A stretch of 64,000 bases of DNA from G963666705 sp963666705 (GCA_963666705.2 CAXXKO010000001.1:496001-560000); one strand, 5' to 3'; shown: positions 47,278 to 56,943, counted from the first letter of the stretch. The notes: generated from the letters alone by a model not told the origin. Translations and numbers: made by a program.

Positions 47278-47577
47278 GGCCGCCCCAGTCCTTCGATCAT
47301 CAACCCCGCACGCGGGCGAATAATAGAACCTGACTCCATTTATCTATACACGCATACGCAACAGTAAAATACAGTCATAATAAGGGGTTGCGGTGTTTTT
47401 AATTATTCCCTTGCACCAATTTACGCTTTGTTTACTAACACCCGCTATCACAAACGGCGGTTCTCGTGCGAGAGATTGGGACGGAGGCCCCAAACGGCCG
47501 ACTGCAATCAACTCTCAACAACATGGGCCACGATGAAGTGGCGCATACACGGCGTTGCGCTTGGAAAAGGAAGCATA
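47278..47577. promoter_or_regulatory. AT-rich divergent region between the flavoenzyme and chemoreceptor genes
   Basis: About 300 bases, with a strikingly AT-rich block at about 47320-47440 (runs such as AATAAGGGG, GTGTTTTTAATTATTCC and TTTACTAAC) in otherwise GC-rich DNA. It must carry both promoters. No palindromic operator stands out. Confidence 0.4.
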
Positions 47578-49743
47578 GTGCCTAAGTTCGTCAAGTCACT
47601 GCGCAACCTGCGTATCTCGTGGAAACTTCCCATCATCATCGTGGCCCTCGCCGTCGTCTCGGCCGGTGTGTCCGGCATGGCGGGCTACCAGAAATCGGCC
47701 GAAGAGCTCGATCGCGCGGCCCAGAACCGGCTCGAGGGGCTGTTGGGCGCGCGCAAGAGCGAGCTGTCGGCTTATCTCGAATCCATCCAGCAGGATCTGC
47801 GCCTCCAGGCATCGAATCCACGGGTGCGGGATGCGCTCACCCAATTCGAGTCCTCCTGGCGGGACCTTGGACCGGGCGCCGGTCCCTTGCTGCAAAGGCT
47901 TTACATCGACGAGAACCCGCACCCCACGGGACAGAAGGAAAACCTCGACTTCGCAACCGATGGCTCTTCGTACAGCCGAACGCACGCCAAATACCATCCC
48001 TGGCTGCGCGAGTTCCTGCGCGAGCGCGGATACTACGACATCTTCCTGTTCGATGCCGACGGCGAGCTCGTCTATACGGTCGTCAAGGAGCTGGATTACG
48101 CAACCAATCTGATGACGGGCCAGTGGAGTGGAACCGATCTCGGCAATGTCTTTCGCGCGGCGTGGAACAGCACGGCGGCGGGGGAGCAGGCGTTCTTCGA
48201 TTTCGCGCCATACGATCCCAGTCACGGCGCGCCGGCCAGCTTCATCGCCACGAAGATGCTAGACGCGAATGGCCGGCCTCTCGGTGTATTGGCTTTCCAG
48301 ATGCCGATCGACCGCATCAATACGGTGATGCAGAATAGCGCCGGCATGGGCGAGTCGGGGGAGACATATATCGTCGGCGCCGACAAGCTGATGCGCAGCG
48401 ATTCCCGCTTCTCCGAGGAATCGACCATCCTCCAGCTCGAGGTCGACAGCGAAACCGTGGGGCTTGCCCTCGCGGGGGGCAACGGCGTTGAGGACGTCCT
48501 CGACTATCGCGGCATCCTCGTGAAGTCGGCGTACGACAACGTCGAGTTCCTGGGTGTCACTTACGTTCTCCTTGCCGAGATCGACGTGGCCGAGATCATG
48601 GCCCCCGTGAACGAGCTACGTACCTTCCTGCTAATCGCCGGACTCATCATCGTCGTGCTGGTCGGGTTCCTGGGCGTCGTCTTCGGGTGGAGTATTACGA
48701 GGCCTATTGGGCGCATGACCGCTGCCATGGGCCAACTGGCCGAAGGGGATCATAGCCTCGAGGTTCCGGGACTCGAGCGCGGCGACGAGATCGGTGGGAT
48801 GGCGGCGGCCGTTCAGGTGTTCAAGGACAACGCCGTCAAGGTCGTGGCCATGGAGGCCGAGCAGGAGGAAGCCCGCAAGCAGGCCGAGGAGGACAAGCGG
48901 GATCTCATGTACAAGATGGCCGACGATTTCGAGGCCAACGTCGGCGACGTGATCCGCTTGGTGGCCGCGGCTTCGACGGAGATGCTGACCGCGGCCGAGT
49001 CCCTGTCGGCGACGGCCGAGGAGACGAGCCAGCAGTCGACCGCGGTGGCGGCGGCCTCGGAGGAGGCCTCGACCAACGTGCAGACGGTCTCATCGGCGGC
49101 CGAAGAGCTTTCGAGCTCGGTCGAGGAAATCGGCCTGCAGGTATCGGAATCGATCAGAATCACCGCCGAGGCGGTCAAGGAGGCGGAGACCACCAACGAG
49201 CAGATCCAGGGCCTGGCGGGTACCGCGGACAAGATCGGCGAAGTGGTCGGCATAATCACCGAGATCGCCGAGAAGACCAATCTGCTGGCGCTCAATGCCA
49301 CCATCGAGGCGGCACGCGCCGGCGATGCCGGAAAGGGCTTCGCGGTGGTCGCAGAGGAAGTGAAGATTCTGGCCAATCAGACCGCCAAGGCGACGGACGA
49401 GATCGGGCAGCAGATCACCGCCATCCAGATCAAGACCAATGACTCGGTGAGCTCGATCCAGGGTATCGGCGATGTCATCGGCAGGGTGAACGAGATTACC
49501 GCGGCGATCGCGGCGGCGGTTCAGCAACAGGGCGCGGCGACGCAGGAGATCGCGCGGAACGTGGAACAGGCCGCCTCCGGCACCCAGGAAGTCTCCAGCA
49601 ACATCACCGACGTGACTCGAGCGGCAGCCAATACCGGCGTCGCGGCGGGCGAGATCCACACGGCCGCCGGCGCGTTGGCCCGGCAGTCGGAGACGCTCCA
49701 GGGCGAGGTGCAGAAGTTCCTCGCCAGCGTCAGGGATAGCTAG
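47578..49743 (+). CDS. Methyl-accepting chemotaxis protein
   Basis: 721 residues from GTG 47578 (VPKFVKSLRNLRISWKLP), which has AAGGAAG eight bases ahead; ATG 47533 in the same frame is possible. TM1 (LPIIIVALAVVSAGVSGMAGY), a periplasmic sensor of about 300 residues (GETYIVGADKLMRSDSRF is typical of Cache-type domains), TM2 (FLLIAGLIIVVLVGFLGVVFGW), HAMP, then a long signalling coiled coil with the hairpin tip EKTNLLALNATIEAARAGDAGKGFAVVAEEVK. It relays ligand binding to CheA/CheW. The TAG stop is the end of repeat R3's CTAG. Confidence 0.93.
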   Translation: MPKFVKSLRNLRISWKLPIIIVALAVVSAGVSGMAGYQKSAEELDRAAQNRLEGLLGARKSELSAYLESIQQDLRLQASNPRVRDALTQFESSWRDLGPGAGPLLQRLYIDENPHPTGQKENLDFATDGSSYSRTHAKYHPWLREFLRERGYYDIFLFDADGELVYTVVKELDYATNLMTGQWSGTDLGNVFRAAWNSTAAGEQAFFDFAPYDPSHGAPASFIATKMLDANGRPLGVLAFQMPIDRINTVMQNSAGMGESGETYIVGADKLMRSDSRFSEESTILQLEVDSETVGLALAGGNGVEDVLDYRGILVKSAYDNVEFLGVTYVLLAEIDVAEIMAPVNELRTFLLIAGLIIVVLVGFLGVVFGWSITRPIGRMTAAMGQLAEGDHSLEVPGLERGDEIGGMAAAVQVFKDNAVKVVAMEAEQEEARKQAEEDKRDLMYKMADDFEANVGDVIRLVAAASTEMLTAAESLSATAEETSQQSTAVAAASEEASTNVQTVSSAAEELSSSVEEIGLQVSESIRITAEAVKEAETTNEQIQGLAGTADKIGEVVGIITEIAEKTNLLALNATIEAARAGDAGKGFAVVAEEVKILANQTAKATDEIGQQITAIQIKTNDSVSSIQGIGDVIGRVNEITAAIAAAVQQQGAATQEIARNVEQAASGTQEVSSNITDVTRAAANTGVAAGEIHTAAGALARQSETLQGEVQKFLASVRDS

Positions 49744-49875
49744 AGCGTTTCCACCTCGACTGGAATCGCTCCAGGCCGCAAGGCCGGTCGCCCGGCGCGC
49801 CCGGCGCGCCCGCGCAGGCGCGGACCATACGGTCCGCCGCCGCGAGCGAAATAGAGCGCTAGAGCGGGTCCGTTC
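49740..49875 (+). repeat. Dispersed palindromic CTAG element, copy R3 (3' shortened)
   Basis: Begins CTAGAGCGTTTCCACCTCGACTGG, then the GCCCGCGCAGGCGCGGACC core, the GGACC-ATAC-GGTCC stem and GAAATAGAGCGCTAGAGCGGGTCCG, after which similarity to R1 fades. The first CTAG contains the stop codon of the chemoreceptor gene. Confidence 0.85.
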
Positions 49876-50070
49876 GAGGTGCTGGCCCTGTGCCGCCGGG
49901 CGGGGCTGGTCAACGCGTCTGCTCCAGGCCGGGCTCTTCCGCCGTCCGCGGCGACCGCGCTCCGTACCTGCGTTTTCAATCGCGGCTCCCCCTCGAAAAT
50001 CCTTGGCAAGGCGTAGCGCATCGAGGATGGCTGCGTGGATGTTGCGCCCGGCGAGCGCGTCGCCGATGCG

Positions 50071-52041
50071 TTAGAGACGGTAGCGCCCCTCCGGGTTGGC
50101 GGCGACGTCCTGGGGCCGGCCGGCGGCGAGCGCGTCCATGTCGATCTCGCCCAAATTGGTCGAGCCGGGCCGCAGCGCGAAGTAGAGCGCCTCGCGCGGG
50201 CGGGTGCCGAACTCGGCCACCACCTGATCGACGATGCGCTCCTCGTCCGCCTCGGTATATTCGTTGCGCAGGACGGCGACGAGGCGGTTGCCCTCGGGAT
50301 AGACCTCGGTCAGGCGGGTGTCGGGCGTGAACACCACCTGGTGGCCGTGCATCTCGCGCATATGGATCTGGAAGTTGTTGTGGCCGATGGCCTGGAGCGG
50401 CGCGCGGTCGGGGGTGACGAGCTCGACGCGGCTCCCGCGCTGGGCCATGACCTCGGCGCATGACGGCGCCTGGTGGTCGCCGTGGTCGTCGTAGAGCAGG
50501 ACCGATTCGGCCGGCGCCACATCGCCGCGCAGAATATCCCAGGTGCCGGCCAGGTGCTCCCCGCCCACCACGTGGCCCGGGTTGGGCCGGCCGCCCGTCG
50601 CCACCACCACCATGTCGGGATCCTCGGCGCGGACGGCTGCCGCATCGGCCTCGGCGCCGAGCCTGAGGTCGACGCCGAGCTTCACGACCTGTTGTTCGAG
50701 CCAGCGCACGATGCCCGAGAGCGCCTCGCGCCAGGTGGCGAGGGCCGCGAGGTTGACCTGCCCGCCGACCCGGTCCTGGGCCTCGAATAGCACCACGTCA
50801 TGGCCGCGCTCGGCCGCGACCCGCGCGGCTTCGAGACCGCCGGGGCCAGCCCCCACGACGACGACCCGCCTGCGGCCACCGGCCGCCTTGGGCACCAGGT
50901 GGGGTAGGGTGGCCTCGCGTCCCGTGGCCCCGTTCTGGATGCAGACCACGTCGCGGCCGGTGCTGGAGCGGTCGTTGCAGTAGCTCGCGCCGACGCACTG
51001 GCGGATGTCCTCGAGGCGGCCCTCGGTGAGCTTCTTCACCAGGTGCGGGTCGGCCATGTGGGCGCGGGTCATGCCCACCATGTCGACATGCCCCCCTTCG
51101 ACCGCCCGCGCGGTGGAGGCGAGGTCGGGGATGCGGCTGCCGTGGAAGACCGGCAGGCCGCATTCGGCCCTGATCGCGCTCGCCAGGTAGAGGTAGGGGG
51201 CCACGGGCGACCACATGCCGGGGATATGGCGGGCGCGGCGGATCAGGTTGTTGACCGTGCCGGCGACGATGTCGAGGAAATCGACGAGGCCCGAATTCGC
51301 GATGATATGCGCGACCTCCATGCATTCCTCGGGCGTGCTGCCGCCCTCCATCATCTCGTCGCCCGACATCTTCCAGCCGACGATGTAATCCTCGCCCACC
51401 TGGGCGCGCACCTCCTCCAGCACCTCGAGGCAAAAGCGGGTCCGGTTCGCGACCGATCCGCCATACTTGTCCGTGCGGTCGTTGGCCGAGGGGCTCAAGA
51501 ACTGGTCGAGCAGGTGCTGGCCGGCGGCGATCAGCTCGACCCCGTCGAGCCCGCCCTCCTTGGTGCGCCTGGCGGCGGCGCCGAAGGACCGGGCTACCCG
51601 GCGGATGTCGAAATCCTCCATCACCTTGGGGGAGGTGCGGTGCTGGGGCTCGTGGGTGGTGCCGGGCGAGATGGGCCACAGCCAGTCGCCCGAGTCCCAG
51701 CCCACCTTGCGCCCGATATGGGTGATCTGGCACATGACCGCCCCGCCGTGGCCGTGGATGCGCGCGGCGAAGCGCTCGAAGTGGGGCAGGATCGAATCGT
51801 CGCCCAGATAGAGCTGGCGCATGGGCCCCGGCGAATCGACGGCGACCGAGGAGGAGCCGCCGAAGATGGTGAGCCCCACCCCGCCCTTGGCCTTCTCCTC
51901 GTGGTAGAGCTGGTAGCGCTCGCGCGGGTGGCCGTCCTCGCCATAGCCGCAGGCGTGGGCCGTGCTCAGCACCCGGTTGCGGATGGTGAGCCCCTTGATG
52001 GTGAGCGGGGTCAGCAGCGCATCGTAGTCAGCCAAGTCCAT
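50071..52041 (-). CDS. NADH:flavin oxidoreductase / N-methylproline-demethylase-like protein, ending early at TAA
   Basis: 656 residues. N-terminal old-yellow-enzyme barrel binding FMN (LTPLTIKGLTIRNRVLSTAHACGY; SPSANDRTDKYGGSVANR), a Cys segment (QCVGASYC ... VVCIQN) and a C-terminal FAD/NAD(H) module (VVVVGAGPGGLEAARVAAERGHDVVLFEA). It matches the 2,4-dienoyl-CoA reductase/trimethylamine-dehydrogenase architecture and most resembles N-methylproline (stachydrine-route) demethylases. The reading frame ends at TAA 50071-50073 after NPEGRYRL. The same frame continues RIGDALAGRNIHAAILDALRLAKDF, as in the paralogue at 52802, so the last 25 or so residues were lost by a point mutation; activity is uncertain. 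Only three of the four usual cluster Cys are seen. Confidence 0.85.
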   Translation of the reverse strand: MDLADYDALLTPLTIKGLTIRNRVLSTAHACGYGEDGHPRERYQLYHEEKAKGGVGLTIFGGSSSVAVDSPGPMRQLYLGDDSILPHFERFAARIHGHGGAVMCQITHIGRKVGWDSGDWLWPISPGTTHEPQHRTSPKVMEDFDIRRVARSFGAAARRTKEGGLDGVELIAAGQHLLDQFLSPSANDRTDKYGGSVANRTRFCLEVLEEVRAQVGEDYIVGWKMSGDEMMEGGSTPEECMEVAHIIANSGLVDFLDIVAGTVNNLIRRARHIPGMWSPVAPYLYLASAIRAECGLPVFHGSRIPDLASTARAVEGGHVDMVGMTRAHMADPHLVKKLTEGRLEDIRQCVGASYCNDRSSTGRDVVCIQNGATGREATLPHLVPKAAGGRRRVVVVGAGPGGLEAARVAAERGHDVVLFEAQDRVGGQVNLAALATWREALSGIVRWLEQQVVKLGVDLRLGAEADAAAVRAEDPDMVVVATGGRPNPGHVVGGEHLAGTWDILRGDVAPAESVLLYDDHGDHQAPSCAEVMAQRGSRVELVTPDRAPLQAIGHNNFQIHMREMHGHQVVFTPDTRLTEVYPEGNRLVAVLRNEYTEADEERIVDQVVAEFGTRPREALYFALRPGSTNLGEIDMDALAAGRPQDVAANPEGRYRL

Positions 52042-52071
52042 CCTCCCGGCACGGCGCCACGGTCGTGCGGT

Positions 52072-52482
52072 TTAGGGCGATCCTTCACGGAGACGCAAGT
52101 GCTGCCGGAACCAGCGATAGCCCTCCTCGAGGTCGAAACGACCGTCGGCGGCGGCCAGGATCATCTCCTCCAAGGTATCGTTCAATTGCTCATTCGTCAT
52201 GCCTGCCAGCTCGAAGCCGCTGCGCAGCAGGAAGGCGTTGAGCACGATCAAGGCGGTGCGCTTGTTGCCGTCCGTGAAGCCATGGTTGCCGGCCAGCGAT
52301 TGAACGATTACCGCAGCCTTCTTATAAATCGGCCTGTAGTACCCGGTATAGGGCCGGCCGATCGCCGAGCGGACCAGGTCCATGCTGAGGATACCCGGGC
52401 GGCCCCCGAGCGTGAGGGCCATGTCGTGCGCCTCGAGCACGTCCGCCTCGGTGATTCGATAGTGGCCTCTACTTCTTGGCAA
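52072..52482 (-). CDS. Doc/Fic-type death-on-curing toxin
   Basis: About 136 residues if the TTG at 52482 is the start, overlapping the upstream small gene by 14 bases; no ATG is available before the conserved YRITEADVLEAHD. The Fic motif HGFTDGNKRTAL (about 75) is the Doc variant, which in characterised cases phosphorylates EF-Tu and stops translation. GRPGILSMDLVRSAIGRP and the C-terminal FDLEEGYRWFRQHL also fit Doc. All motif residues are present, so it may be functional provided the start is used. Confidence 0.82.
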   Translation of the reverse strand: MPRSRGHYRITEADVLEAHDMALTLGGRPGILSMDLVRSAIGRPYTGYYRPIYKKAAVIVQSLAGNHGFTDGNKRTALIVLNAFLLRSGFELAGMTNEQLNDTLEEMILAAADGRFDLEEGYRWFRQHLRLREGSP

Positions 52483-52720
52483 GGCGCGCGAGCGCGGACG
52501 CGAAGTCGACCATGGTCTCCTCCATGGCGGCGGTGGAGCTGACCGTGGTGTGGACTGGCGTGATCGCCTTCTTGAGCACGTAGCGCTGGCGGCGCCCCGG
52601 CGTCGGCGGAAACGGCACGCCGCTACTGATGTAACGTCGGCCAACGTACTTGCCGTTCGGACCGAGAATATCGTACTCGCCCGAGCGAGTGGCCATCTGA
52701 CCAGGTTTGTAACTGTCCAT
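52469..52720 (-). CDS. Small partner protein of Doc (candidate antitoxin, YjzC-like)
   Basis: 83 residues: MDSYKPGQMATRSGEYDILGPNGKYVGRRYISSGVPFPPTPGRRQRYVLKK... The Pro-Gly-rich PGQMATRSGEY ... PFPPTPG...Y pattern is like small YjzC-type proteins. It is unlike Phd, the classical Doc antitoxin. Its stop overlaps the Doc frame, so the two are co-translated, as antitoxin-toxin pairs are. Antitoxin function is inference from position. Confidence 0.65.
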   Translation of the reverse strand: MDSYKPGQMATRSGEYDILGPNGKYVGRRYISSGVPFPPTPGRRQRYVLKKAITPVHTTVSSTAAMEETMVDFASALARLAKK

Positions 52721-52801
52721 CTCTCAATTCTTAGCTCGCCCTGGGGGCAGTCTTAACTTCTCTCTTTCCGAGCCCGGCAAGTCAAGCCACTGCCGCCTTC
52801 C

Positions 52802-54564
52802 TCAGAAATCCTTGGCGAGGCGCAGCGCGTCGTAGATCGCCGCGTGGATGTTGCGGGAGGCCACGGCGTCGCCGATGCGGAAGAGCTGGAAGTCGCCCTC
52901 GGGGTTGGTGGTGAGGGCCTGGGGGCCGCTCGCGACGAGGGCGTCGTAATCGACCTCGCCCAGGTTCACCGAGTGTGGCTTCAGCGCGAAGTAGAGATCG
53001 TCGCGCGGCCACGTGCCGCCCTCCACCACCACCTGGTCGACGATGCGCTCCTCCTCCGCCTCGGTGTAGTCGTTGTGGAGGACGGCGACGATCGCATTGC
53101 CCTCCCGCGCCACCTGGGCCAGGCGCATGTCGGGGGTCATGACCACGCCCCGGGCGTGGAGGTTGCGGATGTGGATGGGCCGGTTGGTGGGGCCGATGCG
53201 CGAGGCCATCATCCAGTCGGGCGTGGCGATCTCGACGAGCGCCCCGCGCTCGGCCAGGAACTCCGCCACCGAGAGGCCCTGGTGGTCGTTCTGGTCGTCG
53301 TAGAGGAGCACGTTGCGGCCCGGCTCGACCCGGCCCGAGAGGATGTCCCAGCCCGAGGTGAGGAGGTCCGAGCCCGCGTGCCGGCCCATGTTGGGCAGCC
53401 CGCCCGTGGCGATCACCACCACGTCCGGGCCCTCGGCCCGCACCATCTCGGCGGTGGCTTCGGTCCCGAGGCGGAGGTCGACGCCGAGCTTGCGCACCTG
53501 GCCCTCGAGCCAGCGGGTGATGCCGGACAGGTTCTCGCGCCAGCCCACCTTGGCGGCCAGGTTGATCTGGCCGCCGACCCGCTCCTCGGCCTCGATCAGC
53601 ACCACCTGGTGCCCGCGCTCGGCCGCGACCCGGGCCGCTTCGAGGCCGCCCGGCCCGGCCCCCGCGACCACCACCTTCCTGGGCGCGCCCGTGGCTTTGG
53701 GCACCAGGTGCGGCATGGTCTCCTCGCGCCCGGTGGCGGCGTTCTGCACGCAGTGGGCGCCGCTCGAGGATGTGTAGAGCCGGTCGATGCAATAGGCCGC
53801 GCCCACGCATTGGCGGATATCGCCCTCGCGCCCCTCGCGCAGCTTGTTGACGAAATGGGGGTCGGCAATATGGGCGCGGGTCATGGCCACCATATCGACA
53901 TGGCCCTCCAGAATCGCCCGCGCCGCCGTCGCCGGGTCCTGGATGCGCGTGGCGTGGAAGATGGGCACATCCACCTCGGCCTTGATGGCGCTCGCGTAAT
54001 GCAGGTAGGGGGCTGAGGGCCAGCTCATGTTGGGCGTGATCTTGGCGTGGGACATGCGGGTCATGATCGAGCCGCCGGAGATGTTGAGGAAATCGACGAG
54101 CCCGCTGGCGGCGTAGGTCTTGGCCGTCTCCAGGCACTCGGCCTGGCTCATGCCCTCCTCGACGAGCTCGGCGCCCGACATGCGCATGCCCATGATGAAA
54201 TCCGCGCCGCAGGTCTTGCGCATCTCCTCGAAGACCTCGAGGCCGAAGCGCATGCGCCCCGCGTGGTCGCCGCCATAGGCGTCCGTGCGCCGGTTGTGGC
54301 GCAGGTTCCAGAACAGCTCGAAGATCTGGTTGCCCATGGCCGAGACCTCGAGCCCGTCGAGCCCGCCCGCCTTGGCCCGCGCCGCGGCGCGGCCGTAGTC
54401 GCGGATGACCCGGCGGATGTCCCAATCCTCCATCGCCTTGCCGTAGAGGGCGTGCCAGCGCTCGCGCTGCCTGGACGGCACCTGGGGCGGGACCCAGATG
54501 CCGTTGTCCCATTCGATCTTCTTGCCCATGAAGGTGACTTGGATCATGAGCTTGGCGCCGTGCC
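52802..54564 (-). pseudogene. Second N-methylproline-demethylase-like oxidoreductase, N-terminus removed by IS21
   Basis: Paralogue of the 50071-52041 gene. From the IS21 border the frame reads VLRHGAKLMIQVTFMGKKIEWDNGIWVPPQ, then IRRVIRDYGRAAARAKAGGLDGLEVSAMGNQ, the HNRRTDAYGG barrel loop, QCVGAAYCIDR ... HCVQN, and the FAD/NAD module VVVAGAGPGGLEAARVAAERGHQ, ending RIGDAVASRNIHAAIYDALRLAKDF-stop. About the first 100 residues, with part of the FMN barrel, are missing; the open frame upstream is IS21 sequence. It cannot fold normally. Its intact C-terminus shows what the first paralogue lost. Confidence 0.88.
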
Positions 54565-54682
54565 TGAGAACGGCAGAGCAATAATCCCCCACTGAAGCGG
54601 CCGGTCGATCCGGCTGCGGCGGACCAAAATGGGACCGCGTATAGCCTTCTGTCAGGGTTGCTCTGACTGGAAGGCGGGGGGG

Positions 54683-56182
54683 ATGTATCGGGTGGAGTTG
54701 TACGCACGGGTTCGGCGGGCGTGTCATGTCGAGGGGATGAGCACCCGCGAGGCCTCGCGGGTGTTTGGTGTAGACCGCAAGACGGTCCGTAAGATGCTGT
54801 CGTTCTCGGTGCCGCCAGGGTATCGCCGAAGCGCGCCGCCGAGGCGGCCAAAGCTGGGTCCGTTCACGGGAATCATCGATCGGATCTTGGAAGACGATCG
54901 GACCAGCCACCGCAAGCAACGGCACACTGCGAAGCGCATCTTCGACCGCCTCCGGGACGAGTACGGTTTCACGGGCGGCTACACCATCGTGAAGGACTAC
55001 GTTCGTGAGCAGGGGCTTCGGTCGCGTGAGGTGTTCGTGCCACTCTCCCATTCCCCCGGTCACGCCCAGGCGGACTTCGGCGAAGCGATGGCGGTGATCG
55101 GCGGCGCGTTACGGAAGATCCACTTCCTTGCCTTCGACCTTCCCCACAGTGATGGTTGCTTTGTTGCGGCCTATCCGGCGGAGACGACCGAAGCATTCTG
55201 CGATGGCCACAACGCGGCGTTTGCCTTCTTCGGCGGCGTCCCCCGATCCATCCTGTACGACAACACCAAGCTGGCGGTTGCCCGGATCCTGGGCGATGGG
55301 AAGCGGCAGCGAACGCGCGTCTTCACGGAGCTTCAGTCCCACTATCTGTTCGAGGACAGGTTCGGCCGGCCGGGCAAGGGCAACGACAAGGGCAAGGTCG
55401 AGGGACTGGTCGGCTTCATCCGGCGGAACTTCCTGGTCCCCGTCCCGCGTGCCGAGAGCTTCGCGGCCCTCAACGATGCTCTCGCCGAACAGTGCCGCCG
55501 GCGCCAGGCGGCGCGGCTGCGGGGCCACAAGGAGACCATCGGCGAGCGTCTCGAGCGGGATCGTCAAGTTCTCTTGCCATTGCCGCCTGCTCCCTATGAT
55601 GCCTGCGATAAGCGCCCTGGACGGGCGAGTTCGCTGTCGCTGGTGCGTTACCGCAGCAACGACTATTCCGTGCCCGTGGCCTACGGCCACCGTGAGGTGC
55701 TCATCCGGGGCTACGTCGATGAGGTGGTGATCAGCTGCGGGGCCGAGGTGATCGCCCGGCACCGCCGGTCCTACGACAGCGAGGACCTGATCTTCGACCC
55801 GCTGCATTACCTGCCCTTGATCGAGCAGAAGATCGGCGCCCTCGACCAGGCCGCGCCATTGGCGGGCTGGGACCTGCCCGAGGCCTTCATCACTCTGCGG
55901 CGGCTCCTCGAAGCTCGTATGGGCAAGGCAGGCAAGCGCGAGTACGTCCAGGTGCTCCGTCTACTGGAGACCTTCCGGCTCGAGGAGGTCGAGGGTGCGG
56001 TCGGCGACGCCCTGCGGCTCGGCGCAATCGGCTTTGATGCGGTGAAGCACCTGGTACTGTGCCGCATCGAGCGGCGGCCGCCCAGGCTCAACCTCGACGT
56101 CTATCCGTATCTGCCGCGCGCCCGGGTCGCGATGACGTCCGCCAAGTCGTACATGAGCCTGCTGTCGGGGCTCGGCGCATGA
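54683..56182 (+). CDS. istA: IS21 transposase IstA
   Basis: 499 residues from ATG 54683 (MYRVELYARVRRACHVEGMSTREASRVFGVDRKTVRKML, a helix-turn-helix). The rve-type DDE core follows: HAQADFGEA (first Asp, about 138), the second Asp in SILYDNTKLAV, and the Glu in KGNDKGKVEGLVGF. A C-terminal Mu-like domain (RYRSNDYSVPVAYGHREV) binds target DNA. Its TGA overlaps the istB ATG. Catalytic residues intact. Confidence 0.95.
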   Translation: MYRVELYARVRRACHVEGMSTREASRVFGVDRKTVRKMLSFSVPPGYRRSAPPRRPKLGPFTGIIDRILEDDRTSHRKQRHTAKRIFDRLRDEYGFTGGYTIVKDYVREQGLRSREVFVPLSHSPGHAQADFGEAMAVIGGALRKIHFLAFDLPHSDGCFVAAYPAETTEAFCDGHNAAFAFFGGVPRSILYDNTKLAVARILGDGKRQRTRVFTELQSHYLFEDRFGRPGKGNDKGKVEGLVGFIRRNFLVPVPRAESFAALNDALAEQCRRRQAARLRGHKETIGERLERDRQVLLPLPPAPYDACDKRPGRASSLSLVRYRSNDYSVPVAYGHREVLIRGYVDEVVISCGAEVIARHRRSYDSEDLIFDPLHYLPLIEQKIGALDQAAPLAGWDLPEAFITLRRLLEARMGKAGKREYVQVLRLLETFRLEEVEGAVGDALRLGAIGFDAVKHLVLCRIERRPPRLNLDVYPYLPRARVAMTSAKSYMSLLSGLGA

Positions 56183-56943
56183 CCGACACACCGCAAGTGC
56201 TGCTCGCCCACCACCTCGAGACGCTGAAGCTGCCGACCTTCCTGCGCGAGTACGACAAGATCGCCCGGCAGTGCGCCTCGGAAGGCGTCGATCACGTCCG
56301 CTACCTGTTGAGACTCGCCGAGCTCGAGCTGATCGACCGCGAGCGCCGCATGGTCGAGCGGCGCATCAAGGCGGCGCGCTTCCCCGTGGTCAAGAGCCTC
56401 GACAGCTTCGACTTCAAGGTCATCCCCTCGCTCAACAAGGCGCTGGTCCTGGAGCTGGCCCGCTGCGAGTACATCGAGCGCCGCGAGAACCTCATCGCGC
56501 TCGGCAACAGTGGGACCGGCAAGACCCACATCGCCCTCGGTCTCGGCCTGGCGGCCTGCCAGAAGGGCCTCTCGGTCGGCTTCATCACCGCCGCCGCGCT
56601 GGTCCACGAACTCATCGAGGCCCGCGATGACAAGCAGCTGCTGAGGTTCCAGAAGAAGCTCGCCACCTACAAGCTTCTGATCGTCGACGAACTCGGCTTC
56701 GTGCCGCTGTCGAAGACCGGCGCCGAGCTGTTGTTCGAGGTGTTCAGCCAACGCTACGAGCGGGGCTCGACCCTGGTCACCACCAATCTGCCCTTCGACG
56801 AATGGACCGAGGTGTTCGGCTCCGAGCGCCTCACCGGCGCGCTCCTCGATCGCCTCACCCACCACGTCAACATCCTCGAGATGAACGGTGACAGCTACAG
56901 GCTCAACCAGAGCCGCAGGCGTCAAACCCCGACTGCTAACTGA
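56179..56943 (+). CDS. istB: IS21 helper ATPase IstB
   Basis: 254-residue AAA+ ATPase (DnaC-like) that assembles on target DNA and directs IstA. Walker A GNSGTGKTH (about 113), Walker B LLIVDELGFVPL (about 174), sensor TTNLPFDEW. ATG overlaps the istA stop (ATGA). Intact. Confidence 0.96.
   Translation: MTDTPQVLLAHHLETLKLPTFLREYDKIARQCASEGVDHVRYLLRLAELELIDRERRMVERRIKAARFPVVKSLDSFDFKVIPSLNKALVLELARCEYIERRENLIALGNSGTGKTHIALGLGLAACQKGLSVGFITAAALVHELIEARDDKQLLRFQKKLATYKLLIVDELGFVPLSKTGAELLFEVFSQRYERGSTLVTTNLPFDEWTEVFGSERLTGALLDRLTHHVNILEMNGDSYRLNQSRRRQTPTAN

Noticed and set aside
54565..55063. N-terminal part of the 753-codon frame containing the second oxidoreductase
   Set aside because: This is IS21 sequence read in antisense; the native gene ends at the IS21 border.
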